DNA of 64,000 nucleotides from Luidia sarsii (Eukaryota > Echinodermata > Asteroidea > Paxillosida > Luidiidae): the NCBI GenBank assembly GCA_949987565.1, contig OX465105.1:23485685-23549684 (forward strand), read 5' to 3'. The notes under the pieces were generated by a model. It saw only the letters and a list, made by a program, of their open reading frames with translations. It was not told the origin of the DNA and made no database searches. Numbering within the stretch: the stretch's first letter is position 1; each line of letters begins with the position of its first letter. The position numbers and the translations under genes were made by a program. This document shows, one piece after another, positions 48,001 to 55,778 of this stretch.

Positions 48001-51000
48001 TTGCCGCTAGCCTTATTAATCCACCTACCTACCAACCTACCTACATACCTACCCACCTACCTATCTACCCATCTACCTACCTACCTACCTACCTACCTAC
48101 CAACCTATACCTACCTACCTACCCACCTACCCACCTACCCACCTACCCATCTACCTACCCACCTACCTACCTACATACCCACCTACCTACCAACCTACCT
48201 ACCTACCTACCAACCTACCTACCTATATACCTACCTACCTACCCACCCCGCCATCCCAACCCACTATACGATGTCCGTTTAAATGCATTTATGTATTCCT
48301 TTCAAATTTCATAGATCGTTGCACACCGAACCCGTGTCAGAATGGAGGTACCTGTGTGCACAATACTTCTTCTGTCTCTTGTAACTGCAGCAACGGTTTC
48401 ATTGGCGAATTTTGCCAGCATGAAGGTACGTGATCGCAGATTATTTTATTGACAAACGTCTAGGCCTATTTGTTTCATTTAATGATAAGTGGTACACACC
48501 TACATACACGACTCCCTCACTGCCTTCCACCCTGCCTTCCTCCCTGCCTTCCTCCCTGCCTTCCTCCCTCCCCTACCTACCTACCTACCTACCTGCCTAT
48601 CTACATACCTACCTACCTACCTACCTACCTACTTACCTACCTGCCTACATACCCACCTACCTACCTACCTACCTACAATGTACCTACCTGCCTACCTGCC
48701 CACCTACCTGCCTACCTACCTACCTACCTACCAACCTACCTACCTGCCTTCCTACCTACCTACCTACCTACCTACCTACCTACCTACCTGTCATAACCAA
48801 CACTGCCGTTGTGTCCGGAAATTGGGTCCTCAACAAACAAAAAATAATACAAAACTAAAACAATTATAGTAGTAACTACAACAAGGATTCCTAAAGGGTC
48901 TCTGCAATAAATATCACAGTCAAGCTCATTTTCTGCTGTCATCTAGAGATCATCTAGTGTACAAAACAATTGGCAAGCTTCTTTTTTTTAGTGGCGTCAG
49001 AATTTCGTCATCTTTTTACCTTTGAGAACTTCCTTATCAAAATGAGGGCGCTATTGTAAGGTCATCTCAGTAACCCATAGCTTAAAAAAACCTAAGAGAA
49101 ACATTAAGTTTCAAACTGCAAATTACTTCGAGTAAATCAACACTTTTGGGAAAGGTTTGCAGGAAAAAACAGACATTTCCTTAAACTTGTGTACACAAGA
49201 AAGTGGCTTATGTTCTTGGATCCTGTAACGACATCACAATTTTGCTCGTAAATAATAAAGTTCTCATAAAAAGCATGCATACAAAATCGAAACTTGCAAA
49301 TACACCACCAGAAGGAGTGCAAACAGTTTGATTGTTAGCAACACCGCAAAACAGTTCTCTAGCAAGGATGTAAGTGATATACTTGTTAATTAGAGAGACC
49401 CTTTACAACAAAATAAGCACATGTGTCTCTTCTTTTCGCAAAGGAAATAAACCAAGTACTGACAAGCATACAGAACGAATCAAATAGTCCTGTGAAAATG
49501 TATTTGACTCGAATATACTATGTACAGGTATTGCAAACTGCTTACTGACTTACACGGCTAAATGCGGAGGGCCACACGTTTTGATCCTAGCAGGACCTTT
49601 TTCTGCCTTTGAGGAAGGTCCTGCTAGGATCAAAACGTCAGCCCCACCTCATTTCTGAAGATATATTCAAACCAAAAGAAGCAGCCAGGGCCTTCAATAC
49701 ATCACAGTTTCAGATTACACACTGGCTGTAACATAATTACCTGATATGATAATTGGTCGGTCTTTCTTTCGGTGTTACGTATACAACCATTCAAAGCGAA
49801 ACTACTAAATCATTCTTTTGCCTTCTTTTCAGCGACCGTGTCTGCTCCTTACTACTGCCTAAACAAGACTGTGAGCGGTGTGTACAGACTGTCTGAACCA
49901 AATACTTTATATGATGGAAAGGACGTGTACTGTGATACTGATGGAGATGGGGGCGCTTGGCTCGTAAGTTACGTTCCTTTTTAACTATAATTATCAAACA
50001 CAATGTAATCATTATACTGACACTGACGCTACTCTGTCAACCGGCACACAACTTCAACTTACACCAACGGTTGGCTGACAATTGGCCACTCATTGACAGA
50101 AGAGCACACGACGGAAACCTCGGCAAGCTTTTGCGTAAACCTTCGTTTAGTCTTGCCGACTTATCTCCCAATCACTCGAGATGTCATGTGTGATTGTGTT
50201 GTCTGCTATGTGTTCAAACTTTAAGGTGTTCCAGAGACGCGTAGACGGCTCGACCGATTTTTATCGCGACCGCCAGAGCTACGAGGATGGTTTCGGTGAC
50301 GTCACTGGGAACTTCTGGCTCGGCAACGGTCTTGTCCACCACTTGACCTCCACTGGTCAGTGGGCACTGAAGGTGGACTTGATGGACTGGAACGACACCA
50401 CGGCCTATGCACAATATGACACCTTTGCCCTGGGTTCAGCCCCGGGATTTACGCTGAGTGCGGACGGCTATCATGGAACAGCAGGTAAGAAAGCGTTCCA
50501 TGAAGCAAGCAAGCAGGCAGTCAGGCAATTGCGATCAGGCAGGCAGGCAGTCAGGCAATTGCGATCAGGCAGGCAGGTAGGCAAGCAATTGCGATCAGGC
50601 AGGCAGGCAAGCAATTGTGATCAGGCAGGCAGGCAGGTAGGCAGGCAGGCAATTGCGATCAGGCAGGCAAGCAGGCAAGCAATTGCGATCAGGCAGGCAA
50701 GCAGGCAATTTCGATCAGGCAAGCAGGCAGGCAAGCAATTAAGATCAGGCAGGCAAGCAGGCAAGCAATTTCGATCAGGCAGGCAGGCAGGCAATTGTGA
50801 TCAGGCAGGCAGGCAGGTAGGCAGGCAGGCAATTGCGATCAGGCAGGCAAGCAATTGCGATCAGGCAGGCAAGCAATTCCGATCATACAGGCAGGCAATT
50901 GCGATCAGGCAGACAGGCAGGCAGGCAATTGCGATCAGGCAGACAGGCAATTGCGATCAGGCAGGTAGGCAGGCAATTGCGATCAGGCAGGGAAGCAATT

Positions 51001-52183
51001 GCGATCAGGCAGGCAGGCAGGCAATTGCGATCAGGCAGGTAGGCAGGCAATTGTGATCAGGCAGGCAGGCAATTGCGATCAGGCAGGCAAGCAAGCAATT
51101 GTGATCAGGCAGGCAGGCAGGCAGGCAGGCAAGCAATTGCGATCAGGCAGGCAGGCAATTGCGATCAGGCAGACAGGCAGGCAGGCAATTGCGATCAGGC
51201 AGGCAGGCAATTGCGATCAGGCAGGCAAGCAAGCAATTGTGATCAGGCAGGCAGGCAGGCAGGCAGGCAATTGCGATCAGGCAGGCAGGTAGGCAAGCAA
51301 TTGCGATCAGACAGGCTGGCAGTCAGGCAATTGCGATCAGGCAAGCAGGCAGGCAGTCAGGCAAACATTTGGGATCAGGCATACAGGCAGGCAAGCAATT
51401 GCGATCAGGCAGGCAGGCAATTGCGATCAGGCAGGCAAGCAAGCAATTGTGATCAGGCAGGCAGGCAGGCAGGCAGGCAATTGCGATCAGGCAGGCAGGT
51501 AGGCAAGCAATTGCGATCAGACAGGCTGGCAGTCAGGCAATTGCGATCAGGCAAGCAGGCAGGCAGTCAGGCAAGCATTTGGGATCAGGCATACAGGCAG
51601 GCAAGCAATTGCGATCAGGCAGGCAGGCAAGCAGGCAATTGCGATCAGGCAGGCAGGCAAGCAGGCAATTGCGATCAGGCAGGCAGGCAGGCAGGGAACT
51701 CGCGATCAGTCAGGCAGGCAAGCAACTTGCGATCAGGCAAGCAGGCAGGCAGACAGGCAGGCAGACAATTGCGATCAAGCAAGCTCGAAAGTTAGCAAGG
51801 AAACAACCAGACGATTTAGTCCAAGCAGATTTCTTCCCAGCATATTTCTTCCCACGCCACTAACGACAATGGTCACTTATGGCAATAGCCAGTATTGGTC
51901 CTCACCTGTTGATTTTGTTTTACTTGCAGGGGATTCGCTGACCTATCATGACGGCAAAGGGTTCACAACCTGGGACTACGACCAGGATGGTGCAAGTGGT
52001 GGTAACTGCGCGCAGTGGCTGTACGGTGCCTGGTGGTATAACTACTGTCACTTTAGTGTTCTGAACGGACCATTTGTGTCCGGTGGATTTGCCGAAAAAG
52101 GGAGGGGCATTCAGTGGGTGACCTGGAAAGGTAGATATTATTCAATGAAGTCCTGCCAGCTCAAAATACGCATACGCGCCTAA
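33040..52183 (+). CDS. Lectin-like gene 2: secreted EGF-fibrinogen-related protein (spliced)
   Basis: Exons: 33040-33085, 38019-38177, 41816-41926, 48315-48425, 49833-49963, 50226-50484 and 51930-52183. All phases join, giving 356 residues with two EGF domains; no disabling mutation was seen. The domain order is as in gene 1. The gene is stretched to 19 kb by nested insertions: a Ty3/gypsy fragment and a LINE in intron 1, a LINE split by a young LTR element between the two EGF exons, and a 1.3-kb minisatellite in the last intron. FReD coding sequence differs from gene 1 by three silent changes in exons 1-2 and four amino-acid changes in exon 3. AATAAA at 52498-52503 is a possible poly(A) signal. 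It is the middle of the three tandem copies. Confidence 0.82.
33143..33205 (-). mobile_element. tRNA-SINE-like remnant in intron 1, gene 2
   Basis: Paralogous to 19877-19940 and 55836-55899. The A-box-like GGATAGATCAGATGG is retained and the B box is decayed. Confidence 0.5.
33938..34926. mobile_element. ~1-kb insertion in intron 1 of gene 2
   Basis: Intron 1 homology with genes 1 and 3 is interrupted between GAGGGCATAATA and CAGTAGTAAAAGCCGACC. The insert contains a GGAGGGAG tract (34225-34310) and a hammerhead-like motif near 34733-34774. No coding sequence was recognised. It may be a non-autonomous element related to Penelope-like elements (speculative). Confidence 0.5.
34733..34774 (+). 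ncRNA. Hammerhead-ribozyme-like motif
   Basis: Reads CCTCACGA, CGGGCAG-TGTTGATA-CTGTCCG (stem II with one G-U pair), then AAACGTCGAGC. The order CU.A.GA / stem / GAAAC / GUC follows the hammerhead core, with C in place of G5, which should impair cleavage. Confidence 0.5.
34952..36484 (+). pseudogene. Ty3/gypsy RNase H-integrase fragment (decayed)
   Basis: In frame from about 35072: [20 protein letters not shown] and NVVADTLSR (RNase H end and linker), then an integrase with its three catalytic regions: HIDIVGPLP (D), [11 protein letters not shown] (D) and [13 protein letters not shown] (E). A TGA stop interrupts it at 35387-35389; the frame continues unchanged to about 36295. The first Cys of the zinc-binding CxxC is Tyr (RTYMACQ). 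No LTRs, gag, protease or RT nearby. It is a dead insertion in intron 1 of gene 2, unrelated in sequence to the chromodomain element at 43490-47559. Confidence 0.88.
36510..37664 (-). pseudogene. L1/Tx1-like LINE, internally deleted
   Basis: Read on the minus strand from 37656: a pre-RT segment ([29 protein letters not shown]), then RT block 1-2 ([40 protein letters not shown]). This is joined directly to the C-terminal zinc-binding region ([26 protein letters not shown]), so the RT catalytic core is deleted. Flanks AAGAGTAGAAT and AAGAGGAATAAT look like a diverged target-site duplication within intron 1 of gene 2. Confidence 0.8.
38019..38177 (+). CDS. Gene 2 exon 2: N-terminal module
   Basis: 159 bp, phase 1-1, acceptor TTTCACAG. 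Same module as gene 1 with GPPQKPDSD in place of GLPPKPDSD. Cys positions are unchanged. Confidence 0.8.
38268..38655. repeat. (TGCTGT)n tract, intron 2 of gene 2
   Basis: Shorter and more interrupted version of the tract in genes 1 and 3, about 90 bp after the exon 2 donor. Confidence 0.9.
39135..39203. repeat. ACATGTACATGT palindrome cluster, gene 2 intron 2
   Basis: Paralogous to 22508-22576 and almost unchanged. Confidence 0.75.
39690..39785. repeat. (CCTA)n satellite, gene 2 proximal block
   Basis: CCTACATA/CCTACCTA run bordering the LINE 3' end that starts at 39786. Confidence 0.85.
39786..40030 (-). mobile_element. LINE 3' end (subfamily B)
   Basis: T run then GTGGAGTTCAAGACTCCGTT and about 200 bp matching 24956-25172. 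It is non-coding 3' UTR, read on the minus strand, with its 3' end against (CCTA)n. Confidence 0.7.
40031..41339. other. Intron 2 of gene 2, sequence unique to this copy
   Basis: No counterpart is visible in genes 1 or 3. Mixed sequence with short open frames and no recognisable domain. Probably another inserted element. Confidence 0.4.
41344..42636. repeat. (CCTA)n satellite blocks around gene 2 EGF exon a
   Basis: CCTA arrays at 41344-41735 and 41995-42636. The first has a (CCTATACCTACCTACC) higher-order unit. The second contains a duplicated block of about 290 bp marked by CTACATGTACCTACATACC and CTACTTCCTACC. Open frames through it are artefacts. Confidence 0.93.
41816..41926 (+). CDS. 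Gene 2 EGF exon a
   Basis: 111 bp, phase 1-1, acceptor CATAG, donor G|GTACAT. Encodes [20 protein letters not shown] then [17 protein letters not shown], six Cys. It is closest to gene 1 EGF exon d, but with an intact acceptor. Confidence 0.85.
42637..43489 (-). mobile_element. L1/Tx1-like LINE, 3' part (split by LTR element)
   Basis: Minus-strand frame from 43484 encodes the same C-terminal region as 26060-26936, including [19 protein letters not shown] one-base deletion near 42996 (GTCAAGGC versus GTCAAAGGC) shifts the frame near the end. It continues on the other side of the LTR element at 47564. Confidence 0.82.
43490..43734 (+). repeat. 5' LTR
   Basis: 245 bp, TGTTAAGG...ATAACA. CTATATAAG near 43550 is a good TATA box for the element's transcript. 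Confidence 0.95.
43737..43754 (+). promoter_or_regulatory. Candidate primer-binding site
   Basis: TGGTGGAGGATCCGGGCA starts two bases after the 5' LTR. TGG is the expected complement of a tRNA CCA end. The tRNA was not identified. Confidence 0.55.
43902..44777 (+). CDS. gag: Gag of the LTR element
   Basis: About 291 residues from the ATG at 43902; an upstream in-frame ATG at 43851 is possible. The capsid-like part has [20 protein letters not shown] and [10 protein letters not shown], and the C-terminal zinc knuckle [14 protein letters not shown] (CX2CX4HX4C) binds nucleic acid in this family. The frame is intact and ends in TAA at 44775, immediately after the slippery heptamer. Confidence 0.9.
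   Translation: MAKESKNSLEETDIGIGMAKYEGYFKDNYSGSPNEDLDVFLSRFELNAKLRDFAPNKIHLALSLRLTGNAAIWLATLDESTKATYEGLKSALIDNFQGKNQKWVNETKLASRTQRESESLDDYFSDISSLSHKLQKSDQERLTHFIRGLQPPLKAFVISKEPDSLSRALHYARLAQIVAEPSVARSAHSTQVASPHPNPNHSSMDNATAIQQLHCEIAQLKTVVNDLANPPPFTHCQQNWQGPQNAQQNERGSHSGSYSKQNRIICFRCGKPGHMQFACHSKFHIQGYPLN
44768..44840 (+). promoter_or_regulatory. -1 programmed frameshift signal between gag and pol
   Basis: T TTA AAC at 44768-44774, in the gag frame, directly precedes the gag TAA. A -1 slip gives TTT AAA CTA AAG, and that frame is open without a stop through pol to 46891. Six nucleotides downstream, CCCC-GCCTACT (44781-44791) can pair with AGTAGG-TGAA-GGGG (44827-44840). Heptamer, spacing and stem all fit the canonical signal; function is inferred. 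Confidence 0.8.
44873..46891 (+). CDS. pol: Pol of the LTR element, internally deleted
   Basis: 672 residues from the first ATG; probably made as a Gag-Pol fusion entering at 44768. Order: aspartic protease with LLDSGA (about residues 18-23), RT with the YLDD active site (residues 453-456, nt 46229-46240), then the beginning of RNase H ([17 protein letters not shown]). Around nt 46730 the protein passes in frame into a C-terminal chromodomain ([29 protein letters not shown]). The rest of RNase H, the integrase zinc domain and the DDE core are absent. The join is in frame, so RT and chromodomain would be made as one protein. Confidence 0.92.
   Translation: MQGCCIDVKFGSKTLPCLLDSGANINLISERCLRDSDLSKKVYIQSCSVSQATTANGSCLNITGIAKIPLTISDCEFCIPMHVATNLDRDLILGAQFLGEQNAKMCFASNKVRLNSKHQIRTTSKLEIPPRTQVMLEVKMKNNLPTGLVGICEATRVATNLGLFLANGVSKTRKQNTFTKTTVMLLNPSDHSVKLYPNTKIGIFSVVRNEDIYPFTASAKDSNVSKDRENQKSKHTREEQIREVIGQVNMSNVNLTQEQARDLESLIIEYIDIFQASGSPLGHYAEIKHSINTSNHPPIRSRPYRHPPHLQTVIREQIQKMLKENIISPSTSPWASGIVLVKKKGTNDFRFCVDFRPINRISERDNFPLPNIEDSLNNLGQTRPSYFSTLDMASGYWQIAMEEKSKSKTAFVTQEGQYEFNVLPFGLHGAPSTFQRVMHEILRGLHWRIALIYLDDIIIYSRSFPDHLEHLRLVFDRYRSAGLKLKPPKCTFGENKVCYLGHIISQDGIATDPAKTSIVRNYPVPSNVSEVKSFLGITGYYRKYVNQYSQIVEPLTKLTRKGVPFIWSDECQQAFAKLKQKLTEPPILAFPRFDGSKFILQTDASITGLAYILSQNQDSTERVIRGKFKNGKLNYLIKWKNFPSKDNTWEPVEHLNEATLEYIKSHPVRISK
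46931..47070. repeat. 13-bp tandem repeat GTTAAACAAGTGT
   Basis: About 11 copies with TGTG/TACG variants between the pol stop and the 3' LTR, in the 3' untranslated region of the element. Confidence 0.93.
47291..47310 (+). promoter_or_regulatory. Polypurine tract
   Basis: AAAAAAAGGGAAGGGGAGGG, four bases before the 3' LTR. Expected plus-strand primer for reverse transcription. Confidence 0.8.
47315..47559 (+). repeat. 3' LTR
   Basis: 245 bp, same ends as the 5' LTR, one visible substitution. Followed by the CATT target duplication at 47560-47563 (the partner is 43486-43489). Confidence 0.95.
47564..48020 (-). mobile_element. L1/Tx1-like LINE, 5' part of split copy
   Basis: Minus-strand frame continues the LINE ORF2 upstream of the LTR insertion: [57 protein letters not shown]. 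With 42637-43489 this is the longest LINE copy here (about 1.3 kb). It is truncated at CCTTATTAATCC against (CCTA)n. Confidence 0.82.
48021..48245. repeat. (CCTA)n satellite before gene 2 EGF exon b
   Basis: CCTA/CCCA/CCAA repeats. The pattern closely resembles 62250-62462 in gene 3, so the two blocks are paralogous or converted. Confidence 0.9.
48315..48425 (+). CDS. Gene 2 EGF exon b
   Basis: 111 bp, phase 1-1, acceptor TTCATAG, donor G|GTACGT. Encodes [20 protein letters not shown] then [17 protein letters not shown]. Confidence 0.85.
48500..48793. repeat. (CCTT/CCTA)n satellite after gene 2 EGF exon b
   Basis: CTGCCTTCCTCC repeats leading into CCTA repeats. Last such block before the FReD exons. 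Confidence 0.9.
49576..49638. repeat. Perfect 23-bp inverted repeat, hammerhead-like dimer
   Basis: 49576-49598 is the exact reverse complement of 49616-49638 with a 17-nt spacer. Each arm reads outward as AGGTCCTGCTAGGATC then AAAACGT, the stem-loop plus (G)AAAC-GU end of the dispersed hammerhead-like family. It lies about 200 bp before FReD exon 1, like the decayed copy in gene 1. Confidence 0.85.
49833..49963 (+). CDS. Gene 2 FReD exon 1
   Basis: 131 bp, phase 1-0; same protein sequence as in gene 1 (one silent CCG/CCT difference). Confidence 0.85.
50226..50484 (+). CDS. Gene 2 FReD exon 2
   Basis: 259 bp, phase 0-1; same protein as gene 1, two silent differences. The reading frame stays open past the donor into the minisatellite to 51056. 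Confidence 0.85.
50502..51795. repeat. GCAGGCAATTGCGATCAG minisatellite (expanded)
   Basis: About 40 copies of a unit of 24-44 bp centred on GGCAATTGCGATCAGGCAGG with variable GCAG/GCAA spacers. One block of about 180 bp (from 51187 and again from 51367) is itself duplicated. It sits in the last intron of gene 2. All three forward frames are largely stop-free ([27 protein letters not shown]). Confidence 0.95.
51930..52183 (+). CDS. Gene 2 FReD exon 3 and stop
   Basis: 254 bp, acceptor CTTGCAG, stop TAA. Differs from gene 1 by five substitutions giving four amino-acid changes: QWLHG to QWLYG, EKDGG to EKGRG (two residues), and KGKYY to KGRYY. Confidence 0.87.
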
Positions 52184-55100
52184 ATACAAGGAAATGGAAA
52201 CATACCGTGCTCGACTTTGGATAGAGTGTCTGACGGTTTTTTTGTAAGACTGCATCTCTTCTAACTTGGGTTGTATTCGCGTGCTCGATCCGTGCATTCT
52301 TCAATTGGATTAAAGACATTACTACATATTTTGACTAAAGTCTGCAGCAGACACGCTACATACAGGTGAAATAAGATGTCTTTGTGAGGTCAAGCTCAAT
52401 CTTTTGTGCAGGCAAAGTACATATTCTTTCAACGACTATGCAGAGCATTCTTGTACCGAAGCATGCTTGGGGGAAAATTCAGACTCAGAGGTCGATAAAT
52501 AAAACGGATCTTAATTTTTTTTTTAAAGGAACCCACTTTTCAGAGATCCAAAACTGCTGTATAGCCATCTTTATAACAACTGGTTGTTGCATCAGAATAA
52601 AAAGGGGCGTGATCCCTGGAGTTATACGGCAGTTATTGGATAAATGCTTCTGACTGGCGCGAAAGGCGCCCACCCCTGCTCTGCAAAGACTACTTGACTA
52701 TTAGGGCCACAAAAACATTCATTATTATTTTATTATAGTTCGTAATAATAATAAAGTTTGTAATTTTCTCATAAAACAGAAGTGATTGGGGACACCACAG
52801 GGCTAAATAAATGGGTATTGTTATAAAACCCAACGTATCTATCCTTTTTGACACATTTTTTTTTATTTAGCACAAAAACGCGGTATTTTGGACCGAAAAG
52901 TGTGCGCCCCACTTTGGTAACGACAGTACTACGTCATATACAGTATGTGCGGTCGGACTTAAGGTCGTGAATTTTGCACCGGCCCTGCATTATCTCTATT
53001 GTCTATTAGCCGTAAACACCGCACTATCGTATGCGCAGCAGCGCACTGGATCGTCTCAGCATTTATACCACCGCGCTCGGCTTCTTTTGGTCAGTATGTG
53101 ACGTCATATGCTTACAAGGGGATTTTTTGAGGTGCGGGGCGAACATGGACTTTTTCAACGTTTTTCGATCAAAATCAGACACTAGCGAAACTATAAATAA
53201 ATAACTCCTGTATTGATCAAATCCTATTATTGCACACCTTTAACCGGTCGGGGACGGGAACATACCCCCACCCAACCCACACACAAACGAATCCCCGCAC
53301 ACGTGTCACCCACGCACTTGTTTGGATCAGATGTATAATTATGATAAAAAGGCCCCTTCAGGTTATATATAAAATACAGCACAAATATTGCAGCAAATGA
53401 CATGATTACAAGCATGAAAATGCAGAAAACAATTTGAGTTGGTTGCATCCCGTTTTGAATTTTTCCCAAGTTGGCTTCATAAAATTGTCGATCTTGGTGT
53501 GAAACTTCATGAATGTATAAATTTCATTACTAATTAAATAGACGTATATAAAAATTTTATGTTTTATTCATGATTTTAGATGATTGAATATCATGTAGTG
53601 ATATGTGCCGACCGTGAAAAAAATATTTAATATTTTGTGTATTTTAATTTTTTAAAAACTCTTCATTCATTTACATGTAATCGACTGCTTAATTTAAAAA
53701 TGGCAGATAACTTAAAAGAAACAGGTGGATTTTGTTTTCTTCTGTTAGTGCGTTCCGGAAAATACCCTTGATATGACACTTTCGCTCAATGTATTTCACT
53801 AGATGGAATTTATCACTGACTTCATAATTTAGGCAATGTAAGCAGGTTTTATTATCAGATTCAATTTATTATTGTCATTAACGTAGAGTGCACATAAACA
53901 ACGTTTCTACCTTTAAGGTATTTCTAAAATTGAATTCACGAATCCTGAGTACTGATTGTCGAAATGCATGTGTACTTGTATGACTACAAGCACGAAAATA
54001 CATCAAACAATGAGTTGGTCGCATTCCGTTTGGAATTTTCCCAAATTGGCTTAATGAAATACCTACTATCAAGTAACATGTTGTTGCTCATCAAGGGAAG
54101 GTTAGTGTAGGGTCTATGCATGTCAGTTTATTAAGAAACCCTCTCGAAGGTTGCTATTGTCATTCTCCATGCTGGTGTTGGTGATCCTTTGACAATACTC
54201 CCTCCTGTAGACCCGCACTGCCATTGTTTAGTTTAATTATTAGATGTGTAGATTAAACCTTGTCACATTAATTGTTTAATATTATTTATTGATATTTATT
54301 GAGCAAAATAGCAATTCCTCATGCTTTTTTAATGTATGAATTTCATTACAAATTCAATGCACGTTGATAAGAATTCTAGGTTTTATTCAGGAATTGAAAT
54401 GATTGAATATATTGTTGTGATATGTGCTGACCGTGAAATAATTCTTAAATATTTCGTGTATTAGAATACTATTCATCCATGCATTAACCAACATAGAGCC
54501 GGGTTATTTTGACCACCTCGCAGACGAGGGGATTCCGCCTCCTTAGATCGCTGTCGTTCAACGATGGATTCAAATGATATATTTTGCAGGGTAATGGAGA
54601 ATTATACCATGAACATTTGTTTAAACATTTATTCCAATTTTTGGGATGTCTAATTATAGCTGGTGAATTTTTCATGATTCCATTTCTTTGAATTTTTTAT
54701 CTTTTTTTTTTATGTCAATGAATCAGTTTGCAGTGTTTGGATGAATTTTACGATGATGACAAAACACGAAAGACCAACAATGGCATGCAGCAATATTAAT
54801 GAGCTAATTATTCAAAATAATTCCTGAAAAAAATCACTATGTACTTTGAATGCTATGCATTTATATAAAAAAAATCATCAAACTACACCATGGCCCGGAA
54901 AAATGTTCATTGTCAGAGAAAGGGACCTCAAATTTTATTAAAAATTATAAAGGCTCAACACGCAGGAAACAAATAACTGGGACGCTAAAAATACCACGGC
55001 GGCGAAATCTGGTCCCGGCACTTTGAGAGTTAACATGTAATCGAATTCTTATTTAACATATGGTAGATTACTTAAAGGAAAGAACATGGCTGTTTTCTTG

Positions 55101-55418
55101 TGTTAGTGCGCTTCGGGCAAATACCCTTGAATTTACAACTTCGCTCAATGTATGTTGATGTACTCATCACTGACTTCAGAATTGATTTTAAGCAATGTAA
55201 GCAGGTTTTCGTCACCATTATTGCGAATACAATCAGATCCTTATATTCATCATTTATTATTGTTATTAACTTAGAGTGAAAATAATAAACGGTTTTACCT
55301 TCAAGGTATTTCCAAAATAATATTAAATTCACGAATTCTGAATAATGACTGTGGAATTTCCTGTTTACCTAAAAAATGAAAATGCAGGTTTTTTTTAAAT
55401 CTGTATATCAACTGCAAA
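52184..55418. other. Gene 2-gene 3 intergenic region
   Basis: Paralogous to 28972-32725 but without the 1.09-kb insert at 29424-30510. It carries extra segments at about 53153-53431 and 54488-54833. No gene recognised. Confidence 0.6.
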
Positions 55419-55732
55419 CGTACCACCGAGGTTGTCACTGGCTCGTATAGCCAACCACACTCATTCCAGAAGGTTCGAGCGCTGAGTGACTCCATGCATT
55501 GTAGGCCTACAGCTTTGTATTCAATACGCACGTTGCTAGGCAGCGCGCATGCCTCTGCGATATCTGAGGCGCTGGGCCAGTTGCATCGTAGCACACACAG
55601 GTAGCTGAGCTATACGTGAGAACTCCATCGTGAAAACTTCAACGGTGGATAATCTGCGAGAAAACAGGGATCTCTCACGGTAATCTAGACCAGGTTCAGT
55701 CTGGACTGCCTGGAGTGATCTGAATCGCCAAC
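55419..55732 (+). promoter_or_regulatory. Conserved upstream block, lectin-like gene 3
   Basis: 314 bp matching the blocks before genes 1 and 2 without net indels; dyad at 55690-55713. Confidence 0.6.
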
Positions 55733-55778
55733 ATGGGTCCAGGTCACTGCATGGCGTCACTTCTTCTTGCCCTTTACG
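55733..55778 (+). CDS. Gene 3 exon 1: start and signal-peptide N-terminus
   Basis: Encodes [15 protein letters not shown], identical to gene 1; donor G|GTAAGTG. Confidence 0.8.

Noticed and set aside
50502..51795. CRISPR array (regular repeats with short spacers)
   Set aside because: Repeat spacing is irregular, spacers are themselves repeat-derived GCAG/GCAA runs, and the locus is a eukaryotic intron.
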